From positions 1,612,001 to 1,676,000 of the forward strand of contig NZ_CP015971.1 in NCBI RefSeq assembly GCF_001659705.1: DNA of 64,000 nucleotides, given 5' to 3'. The stretch comes from Arachidicoccus sp. BS20. GTDB lineage: Bacteria > Bacteroidota > Bacteroidia > Chitinophagales > Chitinophagaceae. Under the pieces are notes generated by a model. The model worked only from the letters and a program-made list of their open reading frames with translations, was not told the DNA's origin and did not search any database. Position numbers and translations under genes: made by a program. Of the stretch, positions 43,000 through 51,828 are shown piece after piece; position 1 is the stretch's first letter; every line of letters begins with the position of its first letter.

Positions 43000-44175
43000 T
43001 TATTTTTTGGAATAATCCATTTCCGGATGCCGTTCAAAAGGATGCTTGTTGTCAAATATATAACGGTAAGTAATTAATTGCCTGTTTTGTATTCCGCCCA
43101 AACCCTTATATATATTGAGCATTCGCGGATTCCAATCGCCCGTCCAGCCCATTTCGTAACGTTCATATAACCGATGACTTTGTATAAAATCCGAGCCTTC
43201 ACAAATCATAAATGCATCAATACCCAGCGCCTGAAACTTAGGAACCACGCCGAATGCAATGCCTGTAAAACGCTTGCAAGTGCCTTTCTTTTTCATATAC
43301 AACAAACGCAGTTTTTCAATCAAACCAAACTTGCCATTAAAGTGTTTGAAGTATTGATTAAGGTCGGGAATATTAATCCACATTGCAATCGGCTCGTCTT
43401 TGAAGTAAGCAAACCAAATGATTCGTTCATCAATAATCGGTTTCATTTTTTGAAACAAATTCAACACTTCATCTTTCGCAATTTCTTTCCCCTCGTTGTG
43501 CTGCGACCATGCGGCATTATAAACTGTTGCAAAATCTTCAGCATGCTTCTCGAGATTATTTTTATCAATGTGTTTCGCAATGTAACCTTGTTTGCTTTTA
43601 AATTTATCGGCGCGCTCACGGTATTTTTCCGGCAAAGCATCATCAATATTCATGGCGTAATAATATTGATTGTAAAAATTTTGAAAACCGTAATTCTCAA
43701 ATAATTTTTGGTAATACGGCGGATTGAAAGCCATACCGTAAATCGGCTCTTCGTGAAAGCCATCGACAAGCAAACCCCAGTATTTATCGCGGTCTCCGAA
43801 GTTTATTGGTCCATCCATCGCATCCACGCCTTGCTGTTGCAACCAATTTTTTGCCGTATCAAACAAAAAATTTGCAGCATCCTGATTATCGGTGCATTCA
43901 AAAAATCCGACACTACCGACAGGAAAATTTGTTCCAAAATTTTTATATTTCTCGTTTATAAATGAAGCAATTCGTCCAATAACTAAATCATTATCTTTCA
44001 ATATCCAGCGAATGATTTTTCCGTGTTGAAAATTTTTGTTTTTGTGGGGATTAAAAACTTCTTCGACATCATTATCCAACGGTCTTATATAATTCGGAAA
44101 CGCGCTGTTGATGCGGGCTGCGACTTCCAAAAAATCTTGTACGTCTTTGCGCGTTTGTACTTCAATTATTTTCAT
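43000..44175 (-). CDS. GNAT-fold protein of unknown substrate
   Basis: A 391-residue cytoplasmic protein resembling large, duplicated GNAT acyltransferase-like proteins of Bacteroidota. Recognisable parts are VGSVGFFECTDNQDAANFLF, DAMDGPINFGDRDKYWGLLV, and in the C-terminal half KRFTGIAFGVVPKFQALGID, which looks like an acetyl-CoA pyrophosphate loop region. I cannot name a substrate. It is 12 bp upstream of mgsA in reading direction and likely co-transcribed. Confidence 0.7.
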   Translation of the reverse strand: MKIIEVQTRKDVQDFLEVAARINSAFPNYIRPLDNDVEEVFNPHKNKNFQHGKIIRWILKDNDLVIGRIASFINEKYKNFGTNFPVGSVGFFECTDNQDAANFLFDTAKNWLQQQGVDAMDGPINFGDRDKYWGLLVDGFHEEPIYGMAFNPPYYQKLFENYGFQNFYNQYYYAMNIDDALPEKYRERADKFKSKQGYIAKHIDKNNLEKHAEDFATVYNAAWSQHNEGKEIAKDEVLNLFQKMKPIIDERIIWFAYFKDEPIAMWINIPDLNQYFKHFNGKFGLIEKLRLLYMKKKGTCKRFTGIAFGVVPKFQALGIDAFMICEGSDFIQSHRLYERYEMGWTGDWNPRMLNIYKGLGGIQNRQLITYRYIFDNKHPFERHPEMDYSKK

Positions 44176-44290
44176 TACACTGATGCTTTACACGAAAATA
44201 AGACAGAAAGTGAAGTTATTTAAACTTATTCCGGAAAAGTTGCACAGGGGAGAATGAGATTGCTGTCTGCCAGACAAAGACAAGCAAGAA

Positions 44291-44836
44291 TTATTTCGCA
44301 AGATTGTATTGCTGAATAAAATAGCGGATATTTTTTGCACTGAACTTGCTCTGCCTGAAAGCGTTTAAAATTGTGGGATTATCTATAAACAACCGGTCAA
44401 GATTGCCGCGTGCAATTGTCTCTGAAGACATGATGCCATTGACATTCATCAAAGTTCCGCTGCCTTTTTGCGCCAGCCAAATGACACGGTTTATCGGTTG
44501 TTGTCCGGGACGGGCATTACTCAACATTAGGTATTGATACAAACAAATTTTCCCGTTTTCCAAACATTCCATCCATTGTGGATTTACGTTGGGAGAAAGT
44601 TGTATGCTGCGAAACAATGTATGCTTGTAGCTGTACGCTGCATATTGCGTGGGGTCTAAAGGAACTTTTTCGCCGTTGATGATGAATGAAGGTTCATCAA
44701 ACAATTTCTTTTTGAATTTTCCGTACAAAGTATCGCCGGTATTGCTGACGAGAAAATCTCCTCTGTCTTCATCTTGTGCAAATAAAATTTGTGAAGAAAA
44801 TAAAGTGAGGAATATGATGATAACGTACTTTTTCAT
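44291..44836 (-). CDS. Secreted hypothetical protein
   Basis: A 181-residue protein with a signal peptide MKKYVIIIFLTLFSSQILFA; the start at 44836 was chosen for it. The mature part includes FLVSNTGDTLYGKFKKKLFD and PTQYAAYSYKHTLFRSI and contains one Cys. It looks like a Bacteroidota-specific periplasmic protein; no function is recognised. It follows the GH10-like gene on the same strand after a 68-bp gap holding a hairpin. Confidence 0.65.
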   Translation of the reverse strand: MKKYVIIIFLTLFSSQILFAQDEDRGDFLVSNTGDTLYGKFKKKLFDEPSFIINGEKVPLDPTQYAAYSYKHTLFRSIQLSPNVNPQWMECLENGKICLYQYLMLSNARPGQQPINRVIWLAQKGSGTLMNVNGIMSSETIARGNLDRLFIDNPTILNAFRQSKFSAKNIRYFIQQYNLAK

Positions 44837-44866
44837 TAGAATAAATTTTGTGTGAAACAATTTTGT

Positions 44867-44903
44867 CACAGATGCACAGATTTTGCAAAATCTTATACCT
44901 GTG
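44867..44903. terminator. Interrupted hairpin after the GH10-like gene
   Basis: CACAG and CTGTG ends enclose AGATTTTGC / GCAAAATCT, giving an interrupted stem next to the stop codon at 44905. In style it is like the hairpin at 37100-37140. Confidence 0.5.
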
Positions 44904-44904
44904 G

Positions 44905-46461
44905 CTAATATCCTACAAACCCACGCCAATTACCATTTTTCAGCTTTTGAAAACGAATAATATTGCTCAATCCGCTTTCGTTATTTTCTTTGTCCACGCT
45001 TGTAACGGCTGCATAAAAAACAGTTGCACCGGATGGGATATATTGCGGCAATACAGAAAAATAAAACCACGAAATTCCATTGCTTCCGCCGATAATCTGA
45101 ATTGGTTGTTGTCCAAGCGTTGCCGCATCCTGCGATACATATAAAACATATTTGTTTACAATTTCGCTTTGCGAAACTTCATCCAACATCCCATGAATTT
45201 GTAAATTTTCATTGGGCGAAATCCAGAGTTCAGGTGCATTTGGCTCATTGTTGTCCACCCATTTCATCGGTGGAACAAGCGCCGGATATTTGTAATAATT
45301 ATCTTCCAGACTGTCCACGAAACCGCCGGGGTCGGACAAAAAAGATTTATTGCTAAAGTAAATGCTGCCCTTTACCTGCGGATATTGACGTAACAATTTT
45401 ATTTCATTGGGTAATTCACTTGAACGTAAAAACGCAGAAACATCTCTTTCATCTGCATGATAGACCGCCTGCCCGATGTACAGGTCTTTTCCGTAAGTAT
45501 GATGCGCCCACCAGTCGAGCAAAACTCTGTAGTCCTGTCCCTGTTTACCGATTGCCCAGTACAATTGCGGCGCAACGTAATCAATCCAGCCTTTTCTCAG
45601 CCACAACAAAATATCGGCATACAATTGATGATAATTCGTCAAGCCGGTTGTATTGCTTCCATCAGCATCCTGCGATTTATTTTGAAAAATACCAAACGGA
45701 CTTACTCCAAATTTTACCATCGGTTTTAATCTTAAAATCGCATCGTGTACACGCTTGATTGCCGAATCGCAATTTGCCCTGCGCCAATCATCAAGACTCA
45801 ATCCCCGTCCATATTTTTTATAAGCGGCATCGTCGTTGAAATGCTGGCTTGTAGGATAAGGATAAAAATAATCGTCAAAATGAATGCCGTCCACATCGTA
45901 TCGATTTACAATATCCGAAACTACACCAACGAGATAGTCGATACTTTGCGGGAGTCCGGGATTGAATATTTTTTGTTTACCATAATTCACAAACCATTCG
46001 GGATGCAGCTTTGTAACATGGTTGGGCGCAACGGAAGATTTTGTAACGTCAAATACCATTCTGTACGGATTAATCCACGCGTGAAATTCCATACCGCGCT
46101 TGTGCGTTTCGTCAATCATAAATTTCAACGGGTCATAAAACGGCGAAGGTGCTTGCCCTTGTTTGCCCGTAAGAAACTCACTCCAGGGATCATAGCGCGA
46201 AGGATAAAAAGCATCGCCTGCGGGCCGCACCTGAACAAATACGGCATTCATGCCCATTTGCTTGTCTTTATCCAAAAGATTTACAAACTCTTGCTTTTGC
46301 TGTGCAATACTCAGTCCCGGTTTACTTGGGTAATCAATATTTAAAACCGTTGCAATCCACACGCCGCGCATTTCATATTTCAGGGAAATGGTTTGCGCAC
46401 GCGCATTGCACAAAAAAAAGACTAAATAAAAAAGATAAAACAGGCGTTTTTTCAAAACCAT
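44905..46461 (-). CDS. Secreted GH10-like (DUF187) glycosyl hydrolase
   Basis: A 518-residue protein with signal peptide (RLFYLFYLVFFLCNARAQ) and a YngK/DUF187 TIM-barrel domain: EMRGVWIATVLNIDYPSKPG, FVQVRPAGDAFYPSRYDPWS, GMEFHAWINPYRMVFD and DGIHFDDYFYPYPT, which carry likely catalytic acids. The last roughly 130 residues form a fibronectin/beta-sandwich-like region. Related proteins are thought to act on peptidoglycan or other glycans; the substrate is not known. The MarR gene stop is 2 bp upstream. Confidence 0.85.
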   Translation of the reverse strand: MVLKKRLFYLFYLVFFLCNARAQTISLKYEMRGVWIATVLNIDYPSKPGLSIAQQKQEFVNLLDKDKQMGMNAVFVQVRPAGDAFYPSRYDPWSEFLTGKQGQAPSPFYDPLKFMIDETHKRGMEFHAWINPYRMVFDVTKSSVAPNHVTKLHPEWFVNYGKQKIFNPGLPQSIDYLVGVVSDIVNRYDVDGIHFDDYFYPYPTSQHFNDDAAYKKYGRGLSLDDWRRANCDSAIKRVHDAILRLKPMVKFGVSPFGIFQNKSQDADGSNTTGLTNYHQLYADILLWLRKGWIDYVAPQLYWAIGKQGQDYRVLLDWWAHHTYGKDLYIGQAVYHADERDVSAFLRSSELPNEIKLLRQYPQVKGSIYFSNKSFLSDPGGFVDSLEDNYYKYPALVPPMKWVDNNEPNAPELWISPNENLQIHGMLDEVSQSEIVNKYVLYVSQDAATLGQQPIQIIGGSNGISWFYFSVLPQYIPSGATVFYAAVTSVDKENNESGLSNIIRFQKLKNGNWRGFVGY

Positions 46462-46463
46462 TT

Positions 46464-46925
46464 TTATTGTTCAATTTGTTTACAATTTTCCTTTCGCATT
46501 TTCATCAGCAGTTCGCTCAAAACATCCGCCTCTTCTTCGTTTAATTCTTTCATAGGACTGTCGAGTTCCGCAATAGCTTCCAGAATTTTTTCGGTAAGGG
46601 CATTCCCTTTTTCCGTTAAAGTAATTTCTACCAAGCGCCTGTCTTCGACAGATTTCTTTTTCTGGACCAAGCCCTTCAGCTCAAGCCTGTCTATCAAACG
46701 GCTTGCATCGGACAATTTTTCAAACATTCTATCCCGGATTTGCAACACGTTCAGAGGCTTGTCGCTTCTGTGAATGATGCGCAGAATATTGTGCTGCTGC
46801 GGCGTCAAATCAAATTGCTCCATAAACCCACGAATATATTCGTTTATCCAAATAGCAGAATACAAAATATTTACTCTCGCACGATGATATTTACTTCTGT
46901 AATCATCTGGTATTAAACTTTTCAT
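46464..46925 (-). CDS. MarR-family transcriptional regulator
   Basis: A 153-residue winged-helix regulator. The recognition region is LNVLQIRDRMFEKLSDASRL followed by IDRLELKGLVQKKKSVEDRR, with the wing Asp-Arg-Arg conserved. The N- and C-terminal helices would form the dimer interface. It lies directly upstream (2 bp) of the GH10-like gene and 19 bp downstream of a radical SAM gene, so all three are likely one operon. The ligand is unknown. Confidence 0.88.
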   Translation of the reverse strand: MKSLIPDDYRSKYHRARVNILYSAIWINEYIRGFMEQFDLTPQQHNILRIIHRSDKPLNVLQIRDRMFEKLSDASRLIDRLELKGLVQKKKSVEDRRLVEITLTEKGNALTEKILEAIAELDSPMKELNEEEADVLSELLMKMRKENCKQIEQ

Positions 46926-46944
46926 TATAGCTAATTGTGGTTGA

Positions 46945-47973
46945 TTAATCTTCCCATACGGTAAGTCCTTCCGAACAGTTGGCGCAAATATCGATATTTT
47001 GCCGGCTTGTCATTAGTTCTTTACGAAATTGCTTGTAATTGTCATTGTTCCAAATATCGCGGAACGACTGCATTTTTAAATTTCCCAAGCGGTGCATCGC
47101 GTCTTTATCGAAACAGCAGGGCACAACAAGTCCGTCCCACGTAATCACATTGGCGTGCCAAAGTTTCCAGCAATGATTTTTCATGCCGCTTTTCACTTGC
47201 ATTTTTCCATCCTTACCCACTTTATACCGGCTGTATTTATCAATTGTGGGAATAAGCTGATGCGGGTCGTTTTCATAATCGTATACCTGCGCAGTTTTAA
47301 AACGCACTTCGTCCACGCCTATTTCTTTTGCCAAGCGTTTTACGTCTTCAATCTGATGTTCGTTCGGCTTTACTACAAGAAACTGAAAAAATACAAAAGG
47401 CGTTTTACTGTTCAGTTCTTTTTTCCATTTCACAATGTTGCGCGCACCTGCCAATACTTTTTCCAATTTTCCACCTACGCGATATTGTTCATAAACATCT
47501 TGCGTAGTTCCGTCAATGGAAATAATCAGTCTGTCCAAACCGCTTTCGATAGTTTCTTTGGCTTTTGCATCGGTAAGATAATGCGCATTAGTCGAAGTTG
47601 CAGTATAAATTCCTTTGTCGTGTGCATACTTTACCATTTTCAAAAAATCGGGATTGAGAAACGGTTCGCCCTGAAAATAAAAAATGAGATAAAGAATGTC
47701 TTTACAAATATCGTCAATCGTATTGGTAAAAAAATTGTCTTTCAACATTCCGCGCCCGCGCGTAAAAGAACGTAACCCGCTGGGACATTCCGGGCAGCGC
47801 AGGTTGCACGATGTTGTAGGCTCGAAAGAAATAGAAATAGGCAAGCCCCATTGTATGGGCTTTTTAAACAATTTGCTCAACTGATAGCTTGCCACCACTT
47901 TTGCCGCATTCCAAAAACGGCGGGGCGTGAGCTTGCTTACAAGGTTAAGAGTATCGTTCCAATTAAAATACAT
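46945..47973 (-). CDS. Radical SAM/SPASM domain protein
   Basis: A 342-residue radical SAM enzyme. The cluster-binding CxxxCxxC motif is in EPTTSCNLRCPECPSGLRSF. A C-terminal SPASM-type region with extra cysteines is visible (GLVVPCCFDKDAMHRLGNL and NIDICANCSEG), which would bind a second iron-sulfur cluster. Such enzymes modify peptides or act in cofactor synthesis; no precursor peptide gene is evident nearby, so the substrate is unknown. Confidence 0.88.
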   Translation of the reverse strand: MYFNWNDTLNLVSKLTPRRFWNAAKVVASYQLSKLFKKPIQWGLPISISFEPTTSCNLRCPECPSGLRSFTRGRGMLKDNFFTNTIDDICKDILYLIFYFQGEPFLNPDFLKMVKYAHDKGIYTATSTNAHYLTDAKAKETIESGLDRLIISIDGTTQDVYEQYRVGGKLEKVLAGARNIVKWKKELNSKTPFVFFQFLVVKPNEHQIEDVKRLAKEIGVDEVRFKTAQVYDYENDPHQLIPTIDKYSRYKVGKDGKMQVKSGMKNHCWKLWHANVITWDGLVVPCCFDKDAMHRLGNLKMQSFRDIWNNDNYKQFRKELMTSRQNIDICANCSEGLTVWED

Positions 47974-48345
47974 ATTACAAAAGTAAACAGAGAATACGAA
48001 CCATGCGAAATTTCTGTCATAAACATTTTACATAAAATTTATTCAGAAATAACGTTTTGTTTTTAGAACTGTTGTAATTTTACGCCGCAATTAAAAAGCG
48101 CATTAACAATTTTTATTCACACTTCATTTTTAAGAAGTTGAAAAACTATCAATTACAAAACGATTTATTGGCTACGCATCACGAGTTGATGTGCGCTAAT
48201 TTTTTTGTTGTTAACGCTCCCCGCTCCTGCTTTCCACAACCACGACGACCGAGAAACTAATCATGTTCAATTTCGGGCAATACAAATTATGCTTTATGTG
48301 TATTAAGCGCATGAAGTAATTTATCGTCTTATCATAATACAACAA
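47974..48345. other. Non-coding gap upstream of the arginine cluster
   Basis: This 372-bp gap separates divergent genes and probably holds the arginine-cluster promoter. A TTTG at 48056-48059 and TAATTTTA at 48075-48082 form a possible, slightly short-spaced promoter; the transcript leader would then be about 255 nt. No arginine-box palindrome was recognised and no gene is seen. Confidence 0.35.
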
Positions 48346-49050
48346 GTGGAAAATACAAATAATATTATCGTTCGTGTGGCAAATGAAAATGACACACATT
48401 ATGCGCAACAAATCGTAGATGAAATGGCATCGTCCGCAAAGGCACGCGGCACGGGCATTGCAAAGCGCACACCCGAATATGTTGCCAACAAAATGAACGA
48501 AGGCAAAGCCGTAATTGCCGTTACGACCGATGGTGCGTGGGTTGGCTTTTGTTATATTGAGGAATGGAGCCACGGCGAATTTGTCGCCAACAGCGGATTG
48601 ATTGTATCGCCGGAGTTTCGCAAAAGCGGCGTGGCAAAGCGCATTAAAGAAACTATCTTTGCGCTGTCGCGGAAAAAATATCCCGATGCAAAAATTTTCG
48701 GCTTGACAACAGGTTTGGCTGTGATGAAAATCAATTCCGACTTGGGTTATGAGCCGGTAACTTACGGCGAACTGACGCAGGACGAATCTTTTTGGGCAGG
48801 TTGCAAAAGCTGTGTGAACTACGACATCCTGATGAGCAAAGGCAGAAAGAATTGTATGTGTACCGCAATGCTCTTTGACCCGAAAGACCATTACAAGCCA
48901 GAAGAAACGCGGGAACATTTTAAAGAAAAATCGAAGATATACGAGCGTCTGTTGCGCTTTAAACAATTATTCTTAAAGAAAGAAACTGCCGAAGCAGGCG
49001 GCGGAGATATAAAACCGAAGCATCATTTCTTTGAAAGGTTTCATTTTTAG
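48346..49050 (+). CDS. GNAT acetyltransferase, candidate N-acetylglutamate synthase
   Basis: A 234-residue GNAT-family protein that begins with GTG (no nearby in-frame ATG). The acetyl-CoA region is NSGLIVSPEFRKSGVAKRIK, and the C-terminal tail is basic (KPKHHFFERFHF). A cysteine-rich patch WAGCKSCVNYDILMSKGRKN then CMCTAM is unusual and might bind a metal. As the first gene of the arginine cluster it is the best candidate for the acylation that starts acetyl- (or succinyl-) ornithine synthesis; the activity is inferred. Confidence 0.75.
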   Translation: MENTNNIIVRVANENDTHYAQQIVDEMASSAKARGTGIAKRTPEYVANKMNEGKAVIAVTTDGAWVGFCYIEEWSHGEFVANSGLIVSPEFRKSGVAKRIKETIFALSRKKYPDAKIFGLTTGLAVMKINSDLGYEPVTYGELTQDESFWAGCKSCVNYDILMSKGRKNCMCTAMLFDPKDHYKPEETREHFKEKSKIYERLLRFKQLFLKKETAEAGGGDIKPKHHFFERFHF

Positions 49051-49126
49051 AATCGGAAGACCAAGTCAGAAAGTTACGCATCTCAATTTATAATTCATAA
49101 TTTTTAATTTATAATTGGATAAAATC

Positions 49127-50320
49127 ATGTCAAAATCAGTTGTATTAGGCTTTTCGGGCGGATTGGATACTACGTTTTGTGTAAAATATTTAAGTGAAGA
49201 CAAAGGTTACGACGTTCACAGCATCATTGTAAATACAGGCGGTTTCAATGATGATGAACTGAAAAAGATTGAAGAACACGCTTACAAGCTCGGCGTGAAA
49301 ACGCACACCACGATTAACGCGATAAAAAATTATTACGACAGAATCGTGAAGTACCTCATCTTCGGAAATGTGCTGAAGAACAACACGTATCCTTTAAGCG
49401 TAAGTGCCGAACGTTTGGTGCAAGCCTTGCACATGGCGGAACACGCAAAGCAACTGAATGCTGATGCAGTTGCACACGGCAGCACAGGTGCTGGCAACGA
49501 CCAGGTGCGTTTCGATATGATTTTAAACACCGTTGTTCCGGGCATTGAAATCATCACGCCGATTCGCGATTTGAAGCTGAGCCGCGAAGAAGAAATCGAA
49601 TACCTGAAAAAGAAAGGAGTGGAAATGAATTTTGAAAAAGCGGCTTATTCCATCAATAAAGGCTTGTGGGGAACAAGCGTTGGCGGTCGCGAAACGCTGA
49701 CCAGCAAAGGCTTTCTGCCCGAAGAAGCATTTCCTACACAGGTTACAAAAACAGGAACGGAAGAAGTAAAATTGCATTTTGAAAAAGGCGAACTCACTTC
49801 CGTGAACGATAAAACATTTGAGCATCCGTCCGAAGCCATTCAGTATTTGCAAAGCATTGTTGCGCCTTACGGAATCGGTCGTGATATTCATGTAGGCGAT
49901 ACCATTATCGGCATCAAAGGTCGTGTGGGTTTTGAAGCGGCTGCGCCTGTTGTCATCATCAAAGCGCATCACACTTTGGAAAAACATGTATTGAGTAAAT
50001 GGCAATTACCGACCAAAGATAATCTCGCTATTTTCTACGGCAACTATTTACACGAAGGACAAATCCTCGACCCGGTAATGCGCGATATTGAAGCGTTTTT
50101 TACAAGCTCGCAGCAGCACGTAACGGGCGATGTGTTTGTGCAGTTGTTCCCTTATCGTTTCCTGGTGTTGGGTATCGAATCGAAGTACGATTTGATGAGC
50201 GCGAAGTTTGGCAAATACGGCGAAATGAACAATGGTTGGACAGGCGAAGACGTGCGCGGTTTCAGCAAGATTTTTGGTAATCAGGTGGCGATTTATGAGA
50301 GCATAAAGAATGGGCAATAA
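49127..50320 (+). CDS. argG: Argininosuccinate synthase
   Basis: A 397-residue ATP-dependent ligase joining citrulline and aspartate. The start at 49127 (MSKSVVLGFSGGLDTTFCVK) gives the expected N-terminal ATP-pyrophosphatase motif SGGLDT; upstream codons use a TTG with no support. Other family stretches are AHGSTGAGNDQVRFD and AYSINKGLWGTSVGGRETL. Unlike argC, argF', argB and argE it carries no palindromic repeat. It is the second gene of the arginine cluster. Confidence 0.95.
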   Translation: MSKSVVLGFSGGLDTTFCVKYLSEDKGYDVHSIIVNTGGFNDDELKKIEEHAYKLGVKTHTTINAIKNYYDRIVKYLIFGNVLKNNTYPLSVSAERLVQALHMAEHAKQLNADAVAHGSTGAGNDQVRFDMILNTVVPGIEIITPIRDLKLSREEEIEYLKKKGVEMNFEKAAYSINKGLWGTSVGGRETLTSKGFLPEEAFPTQVTKTGTEEVKLHFEKGELTSVNDKTFEHPSEAIQYLQSIVAPYGIGRDIHVGDTIIGIKGRVGFEAAAPVVIIKAHHTLEKHVLSKWQLPTKDNLAIFYGNYLHEGQILDPVMRDIEAFFTSSQQHVTGDVFVQLFPYRFLVLGIESKYDLMSAKFGKYGEMNNGWTGEDVRGFSKIFGNQVAIYESIKNGQ

Positions 50321-50323
50321 TTT

Positions 50324-50398
50324 TTTCACACAAAGGCACAACGATAAACAAAGCACACAACGCTATTTCGTTGGTAAACTTTGTTTCGTTGTGTGAAA
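50324..50398. repeat. Intergenic inverted repeat, CACAAAG family, copy 2
   Basis: The whole argG-argC gap is a long inverted repeat: TTTCACACAAAGGCACAACG at one end and CTTTGTTTCGTTGTGTGAAA at the other, with more pairing inside. It resembles the repeats at 39745-39811 and 59978-60053. It could fold into a strong RNA structure inside the arginine transcript. Confidence 0.65.
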
Positions 50399-50407
50399 TT
50401 TTTAATT

Positions 50408-51421
50408 ATGATAAAAGTTGGAATCATAGGCGGAGCGGGCTATACAGGCGGCGAGCTGATAAGATTACTCATCAATCATCCGCAGGCGGAGATTGTTTTT
50501 GTAAACAGTAAAAGCAACGCAGGCAATCTTATTTCATTCGTTCATCAGGATTTAATTGGCGAAACGGATTTGAAATTTTCAAACTCCCTCTCCTTTGGAG
50601 AGGGTCGGGGTGAGGCTGATATTGACGTTTTGTTTTTATGTTTGGGACACGGCGATTCAAGAAAATTTTTGGAGGAAAATAATATTCCCGATGGCATAAA
50701 AGTGATTGACCTTGCAAATGATTTTAGGTTAAATCAGAAATCAGAAATCAGAAATCGCAAATTCATTTACGGCTTACCCGAAATCAATAAAACGGAAATT
50801 CAATCGGCGCAAAGCATTGCGAATCCGGGCTGTTTCGCTACTTCTATTCAGTTGGGTTTGTTGCCTTTGGCAAAAGCAAATTTGCTGAATGAAATTTATA
50901 CAACGGGCATCACAGGCTCAACAGGTGCAGGACAAAAACTTGCTGCGACTTCGCATTTTAGTTGGCGCGCGAATAATATTCAGGCTTACAAAACCCTGAC
51001 GCATCAACATCTCGGCGAGATTCAACAATCGTTGCATCAGTTGCAAAACAGTTTTCCGTTGGCAGAGGAAAACAGCGAAGCATTGAGTTTTGTTCCTTGG
51101 CGCGGCGATTTTACACGCGGCATTTTCATCAGTTCAACTGTTACTTGCAAATTGACTTTAGCAGAACTCAATGATTTGTATAAAGACTTTTACAAAGACA
51201 CAGCATTTACCTTTGTAAGTGATGAACCGATTTTTTTAAAACAAGTTGTGAATACCAATAAAGCCGTTATTTATTTGGAAAAAGTCGGAACTAAATTGGT
51301 TGTTCATTCAGCATTGGACAATTTGCTGAAAGGCGCATCAGGACAGGCTGTTCAGAATATGAATTTGATGTTCGGCTTGGAAGAAACAACAGGATTAAAA
51401 TTGAAAGCAACAGGGTTTTAA
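50408..51421 (+). CDS. argC: N-acetyl-gamma-glutamyl-phosphate reductase, with repeat insertion
   Basis: A 337-residue NADPH-dependent reductase. The start at 50408 gives IKVGIIGGAGYTGGELIRLL, the coenzyme fingerprint. The catalytic Cys is in SIANPGCFATSIQLGLLPLA, and GSTGAGQKLAATSHFSWRAN follows. Residues 59-70 (NSLSFGEGRGEA) are encoded by a GC-rich palindromic repeat at 50584-50615 that interrupts the usual sequence before DIDVLFLCLGHG; the frame stays open. The succinyl versus acetyl form of the substrate cannot be told from sequence. Confidence 0.92.
   Translation: MIKVGIIGGAGYTGGELIRLLINHPQAEIVFVNSKSNAGNLISFVHQDLIGETDLKFSNSLSFGEGRGEADIDVLFLCLGHGDSRKFLEENNIPDGIKVIDLANDFRLNQKSEIRNRKFIYGLPEINKTEIQSAQSIANPGCFATSIQLGLLPLAKANLLNEIYTTGITGSTGAGQKLAATSHFSWRANNIQAYKTLTHQHLGEIQQSLHQLQNSFPLAEENSEALSFVPWRGDFTRGIFISSTVTCKLTLAELNDLYKDFYKDTAFTFVSDEPIFLKQVVNTNKAVIYLEKVGTKLVVHSALDNLLKGASGQAVQNMNLMFGLEETTGLKLKATGF
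50584..50615. repeat. In-frame palindromic repeat in argC
   Basis: The sequence starts CTCCCTCTCCTTTGGAGAGG and continues with a G-rich arm to GTGAGG. Its symmetric CCTCTCC-TTT-GGAGAGG core is unlike the surrounding AT-rich codons. It adds about 11 residues without breaking the frame. Four related copies lie in argF', argB (two) and argE. Confidence 0.85.
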
Positions 51422-51828
51422 GTTGTAAGTAATAAGTATTAAGTATGCAGAATTATAAAGATTTAAAAGTTTGGGAGAAAGCTCATTTATTTACTTTAAA
51501 AGTATATGAGCAAACGAAGTCTTTTCCCAAAGAAGAACTTTATAGTTTGACAAATCAACTTAGAAGAGCCGCCTCATCAATTCCCGCAAACATTGCAGAA
51601 GGTTGTGGCAAGAATACAAATAATGAACTTGCACATTTTTTAAATATATCGTTAGGTTTATCAAATGAGGCAGAATATTTTTTAATACTTAGCAAAGATT
51701 TACACTATTTATCAGAAGAAAAATTTAATCAATTATATAATCTCGTTAACGAAGTAAAAGGAATGCTCATCGCTTTAATAAACAAAGTGCGGGCATAACT
51801 TAAAACTTATTACTTAAAACTTAAAACT
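51416..51828. mobile_element. Four-helix-bundle gene cassette with inverted-repeat ends
   Basis: A 413-bp unit between argC and argD. Its left end TTTTAAGTTGTAAGTAATAA (51416 on) and right end (51798-51828, ACTTAAAACTTATTACTTAA and on) are imperfect inverted repeats of about 29-31 bp. The left end includes the argC stop codon and the right end reaches the argD start. The single gene inside is of a kind otherwise found as 23S rRNA intervening sequences. It looks like a mobile cassette inserted into the arginine cluster. Confidence 0.6.
51445..51798 (+). CDS. Four-helix-bundle protein (23S rRNA IVS type)
   Basis: A 117-residue protein of the TIGR02436/S23 family, starting MQNYKDLKVWEKAHLFTLKV and containing LTNQLRRAASSIPANIAEGC, the family signature. 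Known structures are four-helix pentamers with a basic surface. Members occur inside 23S rRNA intervening sequences and, in Bacteroidota, scattered between ordinary genes. Here it sits in the arginine cluster flanked by inverted repeats. Its cellular role is unknown. Confidence 0.93.
   Translation: MQNYKDLKVWEKAHLFTLKVYEQTKSFPKEELYSLTNQLRRAASSIPANIAEGCGKNTNNELAHFLNISLGLSNEAEYFLILSKDLHYLSEEKFNQLYNLVNEVKGMLIALINKVRA

Noticed and set aside
48211-48966. 251-codon minus-strand frame over the first arginine gene
   Set aside because: The plus strand encodes a GNAT protein in the same place; the antisense frame shows no family.
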